64,000 nucleotides of DNA from Levilactobacillus hammesii DSM 16381 (GTDB lineage: Bacteria; Bacillota; Bacilli; Lactobacillales; Lactobacillaceae), in contig NZ_AZFS01000060.1 in the NCBI RefSeq assembly GCF_001434395.1, forward strand, positions 119,271-183,270, read 5' to 3'. The notes beneath the pieces were generated by a model. That model was not told where the DNA came from. It searched no databases and saw only the letters and a list, made by a program, of their open reading frames with translations. The position numbers were made by a program, and so were the translations under genes. Position 1 is the first letter of the stretch, and each line of letters starts with the position of its first letter. Below are positions 8,507 through 17,040 of this stretch, one piece after another.

Positions 8507-11500
8507 TTGGTCGATGTCAATAAGTTCGAAAGCATGCAGATCGGGCTGGCTTCACCTGATAAGATCCGTAGCTGGTCTTACGGGGAAGTCAAGAAGCCTG
8601 AAACCATCAACTACCGGACGTTAAAGCCTGAAAAAGATGGGCTGTTCGACGAGCGGATTTTCGGTCCTACTAAGGACTGGGAATGTGCCTGTGGGAAATA
8701 CAAGCGGATCCGTTACAAGGGTGTCGTTTGTGACCGTTGTGGTGTTGAAGTTACCCGTTCTAAGGTTCGTCGTGAACGGATGGGCCATATCGAATTGGCT
8801 GCTCCTGTAACCCACATCTGGTACTTCAAGGGGATTCCAAGTCGGATGGGCTTGGTCCTCGACATGAGCCCTCGTGCCCTGGAAGAAATCATCTACTTCG
8901 CATCTTACGTCGTCTTAGATCCAGGTAACACGCCTTTGGAAAAGAAACAACTCCTTTCCGAACGTGATTACCGTGACAAGCTCGTAGAATACGGTAGCAA
9001 GGCCTTTAAGGCTGAAATGGGTGCCGAAGCCATCAAGAAGTTGTTGATGGCCGTAGACCTGGATAAAGAAGTTAAGGAATTAAAGGAAGAATTGAAGGAA
9101 GCTACTGGCCAAAAGCGGACGCGTGCCGTTCGTCGTTTGGACATCTTGGAAGCCTTCGTGACATCTGGTAACCGTCCGGAATGGATGGTTATGGATGCTA
9201 TTCCGGTAATCCCACCTGATCTTCGTCCAATGGTACAACTTGAAGGTGGACGTTTTGCAACGTCTGACTTGAACGACTTGTACCGGCGGGTAATCAACCG
9301 GAACAGCCGGTTGAAGCGTTTGTTGGACTTAAATGCACCTGGTATCATCGTTCAAAACGAAAAGCGGATGCTCCAAGAAGCCGTTGACGCGTTGATCGAT
9401 AACGGTCGTCGTGGCCGTCCAGTTGCTGGTCCTGGTAACCGTCCATTGAAGTCTCTTTCACACATGTTGAAAGGGAAGCAAGGACGTTTCCGTCAAAACT
9501 TGTTAGGGAAGCGGGTTGACTACTCTGGTCGTTCCGTTATTGACGTTGGTCCTTCCCTCAAGTTTAACCAAATGGGTCTGCCAGTTCCGATGGCTTTGGA
9601 ATTATTCCGGCCATTTATCATGAAGGAATTGGTTGCTCGGGGCTTAGCTTCTAACATTAAGAATGCCAAGCGCCAAATCGACCGTGAAGATGACGATGTC
9701 TTCAATGTTCTTGAAGATGTTATCAAGGAACATCCTGTTCTGTTGAACCGGGCACCTACGCTTCACCGTTTAGGTATTCAAGCGTTCGAACCGGTCTTGG
9801 TTAGTGGTAAGGCGATGCGTCTTCACCCATTGGCTTGTGAAGCTTACAACGCCGATTTCGATGGGGACCAAATGGCCATTCACGTGCCATTATCTGACGA
9901 AGCACAAGCTGAAGCACGTCTGCTGATGCTCGCTGCTCACCATATTCTGGCTCCTGCCAGTGGTAAGCCAGTGGTTGCGCCTTCTCAAGATATGGTTATC
10001 GGGAACTACTACCTGACCATGGAAGAAGCCAATCGTGAAGGGGAAGGTATGATCTTTACCGACCTTAACGAAGCGGTCTTGGCTTACCGGAACGGTTTGG
10101 TTCACTGGCATACTCGGGTTGGGGTGCAAGTCTCCTCAATGCCTGACAAGCCATTTACCGATGAAGAACGCGGTAAGATTATGGTAACGACTGTTGGGAA
10201 GTTGATCTTCAACAACATCCTGCCGAAGTCATTCCCATATTTGAACGAACCAACCAGCACGAACCTGAATGGCTCCATTCCTGACAAGTACTTCTTGGCA
10301 CCGGGTGAAGACATTCATGATTACCTGCAAAATGCTGAATTAATTGGACCCTTCAAGAAGGGCTTCTTATCCGACATTATCGCTGCCGTTTACCAACAAT
10401 ACAAGGTTACTGAAACCTCTAAGTTGTTGGACCGGATCAAGGATTTGGGTTACGACGAATCCACGAAGTCTGGTTTGACGGTGGGGATGGTCGATGTTAC
10501 CGACCTGAAGGAAAAGCCAGAAATTATCGACGCTGCTCACAAACAAGTGGCTACGGTAACCAAGCAATTCCGTCGTGGGTTGATCACCGACCACGAACGT
10601 TACGAACGTGTTATTGGGATCTGGAACGATGCCAAGGACGACATTCAAAACGCCTTGATTCACAGTTTCGATCAACAGAACCCTATCTTTATGATGAGTG
10701 ATTCTGGTGCTCGTGGGAACATTTCTAACTTTACGCAGCTTGCCGGTATGCGGGGCTTGATGGCCGCTCCTAGTGGTGACATCATGGAGCTGCCTATCAC
10801 GTCTAACTTCCGTGAAGGTCTGTCAGTGATGGAAATGTTTATTTCGACCCATGGTGCTCGTAAAGGGATGACCGATACGGCCCTGAAGACTGCCAACTCA
10901 GGTTACCTGACTCGGCGGCTGGTCGATGTTGCGCAAGACGTTATCATTCGGGAAAAGGATTGTGGGACCGACCGTGGTTTGAAGATTCGTGCTATCACTG
11001 ATGGTAACGAAATGATCGAACCACTGTACGACCGGATCTTAGGGCGTTACACCCAAAAGACCGTCTACGATCCAAAGACTGGGGACGTTATCGTTCCTAA
11101 GAACCAAATGATCGTTGAAGACACGGCGCAACAAATTGTTGATGCTGGTGTTGAAGAAGTTACCATCCGTTCCGCCTTCACTTGCAACACTGAACATGGT
11201 GTTTGTGAACATTGTTATGGTCGGAACATGGCTACTGGTGACGAAGTTGAAGTTGGGGAAGCTGTTGGTACGGTTGCCGCGCAATCTATCGGTGAACCAG
11301 GTACCCAGTTGACCATGCGGAACTTCCATACCGGTGGTGTGGCTGGTAACGAAGATATTACCCAAGGGTTGCCTCGTGTTCAAGAATTGTTTGAATCTCG
11401 GAACCCTAAAGGTAAAGCTGAGATTACGGAAGTTACTGGGACGGTTGAATCAATCGAAGAAGACCCAGCAGAACGGACGAAGACGATCACCATTAAGGGT

Positions 11501-12154
11501 GAAGCCGATACTCGGAGTTATGAATTACCAATCACTGCCCGCATGCGGGTTAGTGAAGGGGACTTCATTCACCGTGGGTCAGCATTGAACTATGGGTCTG
11601 TTGATCCTAAGGAAATGCTGCGTGTTCGGGATGTCTTATCAACTGAAACTTACATCTTAGGTGAAGTTCAACGTGTTTACCGGATGCAAGGTGTTGCGAT
11701 CAGTGATAAGCACGTTGAAATCATGGTTCGCCAGATGCTACGTAAAGTTCGGATCATGGATCCGGGTGATACCGATGTGCTTCCTGGTACCTTGATGGAT
11801 ATCCAAGACTTCCGTCGTGCTAACTACCAGACGTTAATCTCTGGTGGGATCGCGGCCACTGCCCGTCCAGTTATCTTGGGGATCACTAAGGCTGCCCTGG
11901 AAACGAACAGTTTCTTGTCAGCCGCATCCTTCCAGGAAACGACGCGTGTCTTGACCGATGCCGCTATCCGTGGCAAGAACGATCCATTAGTTGGTTTGAA
12001 GGAAAACGTTATTATTGGGAAGATCATTCCTGCCGGGACTGGGATGCCAGATTACCGTCAGATCAAGCCCAAGGAAGTTGGCGGTTCGTCAACCGAAGGC
12101 GTCTACTCCATCAGCGATTTGGAAAAGCAAATGCAAGAGGACTCACAGGCGTAA
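8507..12154 (+). CDS. rpoC: RNA polymerase beta' subunit
   Basis: A 1215-residue protein starting at TTG with GGGAGG upstream. The N-terminal zinc site is C60, C62, C75, C78. The active-site motif NADFDGDQM (about 448-456) carries the three Mg-binding aspartates. A second zinc site includes the cysteines of [11 protein letters not shown] around residue 893. The trigger-loop region and the clamp are complete. It is the size of firmicute beta' without large lineage inserts. Both rpoB and rpoC use TTG starts. Transcription ends at the strong terminator at 12195. Confidence 0.98.
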   Translation: MVDVNKFESMQIGLASPDKIRSWSYGEVKKPETINYRTLKPEKDGLFDERIFGPTKDWECACGKYKRIRYKGVVCDRCGVEVTRSKVRRERMGHIELAAPVTHIWYFKGIPSRMGLVLDMSPRALEEIIYFASYVVLDPGNTPLEKKQLLSERDYRDKLVEYGSKAFKAEMGAEAIKKLLMAVDLDKEVKELKEELKEATGQKRTRAVRRLDILEAFVTSGNRPEWMVMDAIPVIPPDLRPMVQLEGGRFATSDLNDLYRRVINRNSRLKRLLDLNAPGIIVQNEKRMLQEAVDALIDNGRRGRPVAGPGNRPLKSLSHMLKGKQGRFRQNLLGKRVDYSGRSVIDVGPSLKFNQMGLPVPMALELFRPFIMKELVARGLASNIKNAKRQIDREDDDVFNVLEDVIKEHPVLLNRAPTLHRLGIQAFEPVLVSGKAMRLHPLACEAYNADFDGDQMAIHVPLSDEAQAEARLLMLAAHHILAPASGKPVVAPSQDMVIGNYYLTMEEANREGEGMIFTDLNEAVLAYRNGLVHWHTRVGVQVSSMPDKPFTDEERGKIMVTTVGKLIFNNILPKSFPYLNEPTSTNLNGSIPDKYFLAPGEDIHDYLQNAELIGPFKKGFLSDIIAAVYQQYKVTETSKLLDRIKDLGYDESTKSGLTVGMVDVTDLKEKPEIIDAAHKQVATVTKQFRRGLITDHERYERVIGIWNDAKDDIQNALIHSFDQQNPIFMMSDSGARGNISNFTQLAGMRGLMAAPSGDIMELPITSNFREGLSVMEMFISTHGARKGMTDTALKTANSGYLTRRLVDVAQDVIIREKDCGTDRGLKIRAITDGNEMIEPLYDRILGRYTQKTVYDPKTGDVIVPKNQMIVEDTAQQIVDAGVEEVTIRSAFTCNTEHGVCEHCYGRNMATGDEVEVGEAVGTVAAQSIGEPGTQLTMRNFHTGGVAGNEDITQGLPRVQELFESRNPKGKAEITEVTGTVESIEEDPAERTKTITIKGEADTRSYELPITARMRVSEGDFIHRGSALNYGSVDPKEMLRVRDVLSTETYILGEVQRVYRMQGVAISDKHVEIMVRQMLRKVRIMDPGDTDVLPGTLMDIQDFRRANYQTLISGGIAATARPVILGITKAALETNSFLSAASFQETTRVLTDAAIRGKNDPLVGLKENVIIGKIIPAGTGMPDYRQIKPKEVGGSSTEGVYSISDLEKQMQEDSQA

Positions 12155-12194
12155 GAGCGTGTAGCAAGGCGCTTAGGTTCTGAGCATTAACGAG

Positions 12195-12239
12195 AATAAG
12201 GTCTCTAGTCGGCAATGCCGGCTAGGGACCTTATTTTTG
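12195..12239 (+). terminator. Intrinsic terminator of rpoBC
   Basis: AATAAGGTCTCTAGTCGGC pairs with GCCGGCTAGGGACCTTATT over 19 bp with two G-U pairs and loop AAT, then TTTTTG. Its 3' arm and T-tract form the start of the first ~133-bp repeat unit that follows. Confidence 0.9.
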
Positions 12240-12613
12240 TTAAGCACAGGAACCTGCCTTGCGGAACGCGTTTCGGAAGCCGCAAGGCCCAGGATAGAAG
12301 GGCGAGAGCCAGTCAGATGTACTGAACCAGTACGAGCAGTAAGCACATTGCCGGCTAGAAGCCTTATTTTTGTTAAGCGGAAGAATCTGGCTAGCAACAC
12401 GCGTTTCGGAAGCCGCAAGGCCCAGGATAGAAGGGCGAGAGCCAGTCAGATGTACTGAACCGGTACGAGCAGTAAGCACATCACCGGCTAGGGGCCTTAT
12501 TTTTGTTAAGCGGACCCTGCCTTGCGAAACGCGTTTCGGAAGCCGCCAGATCCGGGATAGAAGGGCGAGAGCAAGTCAGATGTACTGAACCAGTACGAGC
12601 AGCAAGCACATTG
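12218..12613. repeat. Three tandem ~133-bp repeats after rpoC
   Basis: Units start at CCGGCTAG at 12218, 12351 and 12484 (133, 133 and 130 bp); a fourth, partial unit begins at 12614. Each has: CCGGCTAG, the T-tract CCTTATTTTTGTTAAGC, a variable stretch of about 20-25 bp, an ACGCGTTTCGGAAGCCGC block, GATAGAAGGGCGAGAGC, a hairpin GTACTG-AAC-CAGTAC, and GAGCAGnAAGCACA. In unit 2 the hairpin has CGGTAC, still pairing by G-U. In unit 1 GCCTTGCGG/CCGCAAGGC forms a 9-bp stem around ACGCGT. Because 133 is not a multiple of 3, the similar short reading frames fall in three different frames, so protein coding is unlikely. The array separates convergent rpoC and the prepilin peptidase gene. Function unknown. 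Confidence 0.9.
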
Positions 12614-12659
12614 CCGGCTAGAGGCAGCGCACTCTGCCTGACGAAACGCGTTTCGTCAG
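12614..12659. repeat. Partial fourth repeat ending in a perfect 22-bp palindrome
   Basis: It opens with CCGGCTAG like the full units but then diverges. It ends in a perfect 22-bp palindrome (12638-12659) centred on ACGCGT; the centre CGAAACGCGTTTCG is the same core found in unit 3. No T-tract follows on either strand, so it is not a classic terminator for the convergent gene, whose stop codon is 26 bp away. Confidence 0.8.
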
Positions 12660-12684
12660 CTGTCAGTTTTGGAAAGCATGTCTT

Positions 12685-13332
12685 TCAATAGAGCCACCAG
12701 CCAACGGCGCTGGCCACTAGATGGGGAAGGAACGCCAGTCGGCCACGTGATCTGGTGGCGAGGAGTCCCAGCAGGCTGGCTACGAATAACCATTTTGCGA
12801 GTGAGGACGGGCCAAAGAGCACGCCATAACTCACCATTAGATCGACGTCACCGTCGCCAATGGCGGGGTGCTGCCAATGACGCCAAAGACGATGCGTCAT
12901 GAATAGGAACAAACTGGTCAGCACCCAGACCGTGGGTGGCTGGTGCCAGAGCGCAAGACTCGTAGCGCCCCAGCTGATCCATCCCGGAAAGGTCTGTGTT
13001 TGAGCGTCACACAGGGCCGCAAAAGTCCAAAGTCCCAACCACAGAACCACACGGGCACTCCCAAAGTCGGTGATGGAGGTGGCCACCAGACCAGCACCCA
13101 CTTCCAGGATGAATGTGCTGCAAGGAATCGGGTGTGAACAGCGCAGGCATTTGCCACGCACTAACAGGTAACTCAGAACGGGGACCAATTGCCAATAGGC
13201 CAGGGAAATCTGGCAAGTGTCACAGTGCGATGCGGGGAACCAATAAGACTCCCCGGTGGCGTACCGACTGGCTAGGGCGCCAATCAGGGACCCGCCACAA
13301 CTGCCGTAAACGAACAAAATAATCATGAACAC
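12685..13332 (-). CDS. comC: Prepilin peptidase (A24 family), ComC-like
   Basis: About 215 residues with several membrane helices. The N-terminal cytoplasmic loop has the two CxxC pairs (CDTC and CLRC) of the methyltransferase/zinc domain. The two catalytic aspartates are in CDAQTQTFPGW and in the GxGD motif IGDGDVDLM. It would cleave and methylate type IV pilin-like leader peptides, i.e. the ComG pseudopilins of the DNA-uptake machine. The start is unclear: GTG at 13332 has AGAGGTG 6 nt upstream, while a GTG at 13341 overlaps that site and an ATG lies at 13326. It is a single gene, convergent to rpoC and divergent from rpsL. No competence-type promoter was recognised. Confidence 0.88.
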   Translation of the reverse strand: MFMIILFVYGSCGGSLIGALASRYATGESYWFPASHCDTCQISLAYWQLVPVLSYLLVRGKCLRCSHPIPCSTFILEVGAGLVATSITDFGSARVVLWLGLWTFAALCDAQTQTFPGWISWGATSLALWHQPPTVWVLTSLFLFMTHRLWRHWQHPAIGDGDVDLMVSYGVLFGPSSLAKWLFVASLLGLLATRSRGRLAFLPHLVASAVGWWLY

Positions 13333-13402
13333 AGGCTTCACCTCTATCTACTAACTCCGTGAAAACTGGCGAAATGTTTGTCAGAAAACAGCAAAACCTT
13401 CA

Positions 13403-13431
13403 TTGACATGGATTTCCAGGCGTGGTATTCT
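13403..13431 (+). promoter_or_regulatory. Promoter of the str operon (rpsL)
   Basis: TTGACA (13403-13408), a 17-bp spacer and TATTCT (13426-13431). The start near 13438 leaves a leader of about 165 nt before rpsL. Confidence 0.8.
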
Positions 13432-13480
13432 ATTAAAGGTGCTTTTCGCAGACAGGTCTCGGGTATTCATTACCAGACAT

Positions 13481-13536
13481 GCTGACTGACGGCGGGAGGG
13501 ACACTTCAATTGAACCCGCGTCTGAGTGGCTTTTTT
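13481..13536 (+). promoter_or_regulatory. Terminator-like hairpin in the rpsL leader
   Basis: GCTGACTGACGGCGGG (13481-13496) pairs irregularly with CCCGCGTCTGAGTGGC (13515-13530). The core GCGGG/CCCGC plus GAC/GTC is solid; the outer part has bulges. Six T follow at once. It lies between the promoter and rpsL and could attenuate the str operon. The imperfect outer stem makes the call tentative. Confidence 0.5.
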
Positions 13537-13604
13537 CTTTAAGGAAAAATGAACCACCTGGATGTGTGGACTAAACTCAAGAATAGGAAAGGAGGACTAT
13601 TTAG

Positions 13605-14018
13605 ATGCCTACTATCAACCAATTGGTGCGTAAAGGTCGTAAATCTAAAAGTTCTAAATCAGATGCCCCAGCTTTAAACTACGGGTATAACAGTTTCAAA
13701 AAAGCTCAAGTTAAGAATCCAGCTCCACAAAAGCGTGGGGTTGCTACTCGTGTCGGTACCATGACACCAAAGAAGCCTAACTCAGCTTTACGGAAATATG
13801 CACGTGTGCGGTTGTCCAACTTAATTGAAGTGACTGCTTACATTCCTGGTATCGGTCATAACCTTCAAGAACATAGTGTTGTCTTAATCCGTGGTGGCCG
13901 GGTAAAGGATTTACCTGGGGTTCGTTACCACATCATCCGTGGTGCGCTCGATACTGCCGGTGTTACTGACCGTCGTCAAGGTCGTTCCAAGTATGGGACT
14001 AAGAAGCCTAAGGGCTAA
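13605..14018 (+). CDS. rpsL: 30S ribosomal protein uS12
   Basis: A 137-residue protein of the decoding centre. The conserved loops [11 protein letters not shown] and [14 protein letters not shown] carry the wild-type lysines and proline at the classical streptomycin-resistance positions. The start ATG follows AAAGGAGG. It is first in rpsL-rpsG-fusA. Confidence 0.98.
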   Translation: MPTINQLVRKGRKSKSSKSDAPALNYGYNSFKKAQVKNPAPQKRGVATRVGTMTPKKPNSALRKYARVRLSNLIEVTAYIPGIGHNLQEHSVVLIRGGRVKDLPGVRYHIIRGALDTAGVTDRRQGRSKYGTKKPKG

Positions 14019-14090
14019 GACGAACTATTAGACTGACTTGCACGGTTGCCGTCAAGCAGTCTGAAACAACATTCGAGGAGGATATTAACA

Positions 14091-14561
14091 ATGCCTAGAA
14101 AAGGAAACGTACAAAAGCGTGAAGTCCTTCCTGATCCAATTTACAACTCAAAGTTGGTTACTCGTTTGATTAACCACACGATGATGGATGGGAAACGTGG
14201 TACTTCTACTAAAATCATTTATGGTGCCTTCGACATCATTAAGAACGAAACTGGTAACGATCCAGTTGAAGTCTTCGAAGAAGCAATGAAGAACGTTATG
14301 CCAGTCTTGGAAGTTAAGGCTCGGCGTGTCGGTGGGTCAAACTACCAAGTTCCAATCGAAGTTCGTCCAGATCGTCGGACCACTTTAGGTCTTCGCTGGA
14401 TGGTTCAATACTCCCGTTTACGTGGCGAACACACCATGGTTGAACGTTTAGCACGTGAAATCATGGACGCTGCCAACAACACGGGTGCAGCTGTTAAGAA
14501 GCGTGAAGATACGCACCGGATGGCTGACGCTAACCGTGCCTTCGCACATTACCGTTGGTAG
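14091..14561 (+). CDS. rpsG: 30S ribosomal protein uS7
   Basis: A 156-residue protein starting [12 protein letters not shown], with GAGGAGGAT upstream of the ATG at 14091; the in-frame extension upstream lacks a ribosome-binding site. uS7 nucleates the 30S head by binding the 3' domain of 16S rRNA and, in E. coli, represses its own operon by binding mRNA. The 191-nt region after it is highly structured (see the fusA leader). Confidence 0.98.
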   Translation: MPRKGNVQKREVLPDPIYNSKLVTRLINHTMMDGKRGTSTKIIYGAFDIIKNETGNDPVEVFEEAMKNVMPVLEVKARRVGGSNYQVPIEVRPDRRTTLGLRWMVQYSRLRGEHTMVERLAREIMDAANNTGAAVKKREDTHRMADANRAFAHYRW

Positions 14562-14619
14562 AAAGCAGCTATTACACTGCATTGCCAGCAGTGTGATAAA
14601 ATGTTGGAGCGAGGTGTTT

Positions 14620-14643
14620 ATGACACTTTCGTCTCTAGCTTAA
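14620..14643 (+). CDS. Putative fusA leader peptide MTLSSLA
   Basis: A seven-codon open frame, ATG to TAA, preceded by GGAGCGAGGTG about 4-13 nt upstream. Its stop codon lies in the 5' arm of hairpin 2, so a translating or terminating ribosome would melt that hairpin. This is too short to be found by usual gene callers. It may be an attenuator peptide or chance; no conservation data are available here. Confidence 0.4.
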   Translation: MTLSSLA

Positions 14644-14665
14644 GGGATTTATTCCTTTAATCGAG

Positions 14666-14706
14666 AGGTGGCTACTTAATCAGTGTGATGATAGTAGCCA
14701 CCTTTT
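14666..14706 (+). terminator. Terminator/attenuator before fusA
   Basis: AGGTGGCTACT (14666-14676) pairs perfectly over 11 bp with AGTAGCCACCT (14693-14703), followed by a short TTTT run. It should limit read-through from rpsG into fusA. Confidence 0.7.
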
Positions 14707-14752
14707 GGCACAATCAACCTATGATCAAATTGAGAGGAGTTACACATTAATC

Positions 14753-16852
14753 ATGGCTAATACTCGTGAATTTCCGCTTGAGAAGACGCGTAACATTGGT
14801 ATCATGGCTCATATCGATGCCGGTAAGACGACGACTACTGAGCGTATCCTGTATTATACTGGTAAAATCCATAAGATTGGTGAAACCCATGATGGGGCTT
14901 CACAAATGGACTGGATGGAACAAGAACAAGAACGGGGTATTACGATTACTTCCGCCGCTACGACCGCGGAATGGAAACACCACCGGATCAACATCATCGA
15001 TACCCCAGGACACGTGGACTTCACTGTTGAAGTTGAACGTTCATTGCGGGTCCTTGATGGTGCCGTTGCCGTCTTAGATGGTCAAGCCGGGGTTGAACCT
15101 CAGACTGAAACCGTTTGGCGTCAAGCCTCAGACTTCGATGTTCCTCGTATCGTTTTCGTTAACAAGATGGATAAGCTGGGTGCCGACTTCGACTTCTCAG
15201 TTAACTCCCTCCACGAACGTCTCCAAGCTAATGCCGTTGCTTTGCAAATGGCTATTGGTGCCGAAGATGACTTCGCCGGTGTTGTTGACTTAATCGAAAT
15301 GAAAGCCTACGTTTACGACAAGGATGAATTGGGTTCCTCATGGGACACGGTTGACATTCCTGCCGACATGCTTGAAGAAGCTAAGAAGCGTCATGAAGGC
15401 ATCATCGAAAGCGTCGCTGACGTTGATGATGAAATCATGGAAAAGTACCTTGAAGGTGAAGAAATCACCAAAGAGGAATTAAAGGCTGCTATCCGTCGTG
15501 CCACTTTACGTTTGGACATGTTCCCTGTCTTTGCTGGTTCTGCCTTCAAAGATAAGGGTGTTCAGATGTTGATGGATGCCGTTGTGGACTACTTACCATC
15601 TCCATTGGATGTTAAGCCTTACAACGCCACTGTTCCTGACACTGACGAAGCCGTTACTTTACGTGCTAACGATGACGATCCATTTGCTGCCTTGGCTTTC
15701 AAGGTTGCCACTGACCCATTCGTTGGTCGTTTAACTTACATCCGGGTTTACTCCGGTACTCTGGAAGCTGGTTCTTACGTTCTTAACTCAACGAAGGACA
15801 AGCGTGAACGTGTTGGTCGTTTGCTGCAAATGCATTCAAATCACCGTCAAGAAATTCCAGAAGTGTTCTCCGGTGATATTGCCGGTGCCATTGGTTTGAA
15901 GAACACCACGACTGGTGACTCTTTGACTGATCCTGATCATCCATTACACTTGGAATCAATGAACTTCCCAGATCCTGTGATCCAGGTTGCCGTTGAACCT
16001 AAGACGAAGGCTGACCAAGATAAGATGAACAACGCTCTTCAAAAGCTTTCTGAAGAAGATCCTACTTTCAAGGCTGAAACTAACCCTGAAACTGGTGAAA
16101 CTTTGATTGCCGGAATGGGTGAACTTCACTTGGATATCATCATCGACCGGATGAAGCGTGAATTCAAGGTTGAAGCTAACATTGGTGCACCTCAAGTTGC
16201 CTACCGTGAAGCCTTCACGAAGCCAACTAAGGTCCAAGGTAAGTTTGTTCGTCAATCTGGTGGTAAAGGTCAATATGGTGACGTTTGGATCGAATTCACC
16301 CCTAACGAACGTGGTAAGGGTTACGAATTCGAAGACGCTATCGTTGGTGGGGTTGTTCCTCGTGAATTTATCCCTTCAGTTGACCAAGGTCTGCAAGAAG
16401 CCATGGCAAACGGTGTGTTAGCCGGTTACCCATTGGTTGATGTTAAGGCCAAGTTATACGATGGTAGTTACCATGAAGTCGATTCTAGTGAAGCAGCCTT
16501 CAAGGTTGCCGCTTCCTTGGCTTTACGTAAGGCCGTCCAAAGTGCCGGTCCTGTTATTCTTGAACCAATCATGAAGGTTGATATCTTGGTTCCTGAAGAA
16601 TACATGGGTGATATCATGGGCCAAGTTACCGCTCGTCGTGGTAAGGTTGATGGTATGGAAGCTCGTGGGAACGCACAAATGATTCACTCCTTCGTTCCGT
16701 TAGCCGAAATGTTCGGTTACGCAACGACGTTACGTTCTGCTTCTCAAGGTCGTGGTACCTTTACCATGACGTTTGACCACTACGAACCAACGCCAAAGAG
16801 TGTTCAAGCTGATATTATCAAGAAGAATGGCGGTACTCCAGTCGAAGACTAG
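14753..16852 (+). CDS. fusA: Elongation factor G
   Basis: A 699-residue translational GTPase, normal length. G1 AHIDAGKT (19-26), G3 DTPGH and G4 NKMD are present, followed by domains II to V. The ATG at 14753 is preceded by AGAGGAG; upstream in-frame codons cross the terminator hairpin and are not part of the protein. It catalyses translocation and, with RRF, ribosome recycling. It ends the str operon here; tuf does not follow. Confidence 0.98.
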   Translation: MANTREFPLEKTRNIGIMAHIDAGKTTTTERILYYTGKIHKIGETHDGASQMDWMEQEQERGITITSAATTAEWKHHRINIIDTPGHVDFTVEVERSLRVLDGAVAVLDGQAGVEPQTETVWRQASDFDVPRIVFVNKMDKLGADFDFSVNSLHERLQANAVALQMAIGAEDDFAGVVDLIEMKAYVYDKDELGSSWDTVDIPADMLEEAKKRHEGIIESVADVDDEIMEKYLEGEEITKEELKAAIRRATLRLDMFPVFAGSAFKDKGVQMLMDAVVDYLPSPLDVKPYNATVPDTDEAVTLRANDDDPFAALAFKVATDPFVGRLTYIRVYSGTLEAGSYVLNSTKDKRERVGRLLQMHSNHRQEIPEVFSGDIAGAIGLKNTTTGDSLTDPDHPLHLESMNFPDPVIQVAVEPKTKADQDKMNNALQKLSEEDPTFKAETNPETGETLIAGMGELHLDIIIDRMKREFKVEANIGAPQVAYREAFTKPTKVQGKFVRQSGGKGQYGDVWIEFTPNERGKGYEFEDAIVGGVVPREFIPSVDQGLQEAMANGVLAGYPLVDVKAKLYDGSYHEVDSSEAAFKVAASLALRKAVQSAGPVILEPIMKVDILVPEEYMGDIMGQVTARRGKVDGMEARGNAQMIHSFVPLAEMFGYATTLRSASQGRGTFTMTFDHYEPTPKSVQADIIKKNGGTPVED

Positions 16853-16875
16853 GGTCTAGTTGTTCTCTAAAATGA

Positions 16876-16907
16876 AACGTCCTGCCATTGTGGTAGGGCG
16901 TTTTTTT
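16876..16907 (+). terminator. Intrinsic terminator of fusA
   Basis: AACGTCCTGCCA pairs with TGGTAGGGCGTT over 12 bp with G-U pairs, loop TTG, then seven T. Confidence 0.9.
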
Positions 16908-16963
16908 ATGGTATGAGGTCGGCAGTTTATGAGTGATGGAAATGGGGTGAAACAAGGACGCCT

Positions 16964-17003
16964 AAAACACCAACTGACAGAACGTGGTGTTTTGCGTTAT
17001 AAT
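16964..17003 (+). promoter_or_regulatory. MATE gene promoter within an inverted repeat
   Basis: CTGACA (16974-16979), an 18-bp spacer and TATAAT (16998-17003). A perfect 9-bp inverted repeat, AAAACACCA (16964-16972) and TGGTGTTTT (16985-16993), flanks the -35 box. This could be an operator for a repressor encoded elsewhere. Confidence 0.6.
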
Positions 17004-17040
17004 AATCTCCGTGCGTCCAGAATTGAATGGAGAGTGAGTT

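Larger units (their letters stand above)
14571..14706 (+). promoter_or_regulatory. Structured rpsG-fusA intercistronic leader
   Basis: Three stem-loops precede fusA. Hairpin 1: ATTACACTGC (14571-14580) with GCAGTGTGAT (14588-14597). Hairpin 2: 14633-14647 with 14653-14667 (13 of 15 positions pair). Hairpin 3 is the terminator at 14666-14706. The string CAGTGTGAT occurs twice, in the 3' arm of hairpin 1 and in the loop of the terminator (14681-14689), so ATTACACTG could pair with either. An extended -10 box, TG-A-TAAAAT (14594-14602), may provide an internal start. A leader peptide with its own ribosome-binding site lies between. The arrangement suggests a regulatory switch for EF-G synthesis; the mechanism is not deducible. 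Confidence 0.6.

Noticed and set aside
12218-12613. CRISPR-like array
   Set aside because: The units are about 133 bp and similar over most of their length; there are no short repeats with unique spacers and no cas genes.
12237-12691. Three similar 62-73-codon frames over the repeats
   Set aside because: They arise because one repeat sequence is read in three different frames; they start at TTG or similar without a ribosome-binding site and overlap each other.
13551-13640. Leader peptide before rpsL starting MNHLDVW
   Set aside because: The frame runs on into rpsL out of frame without a nearby stop, and its ribosome-binding site is weak.
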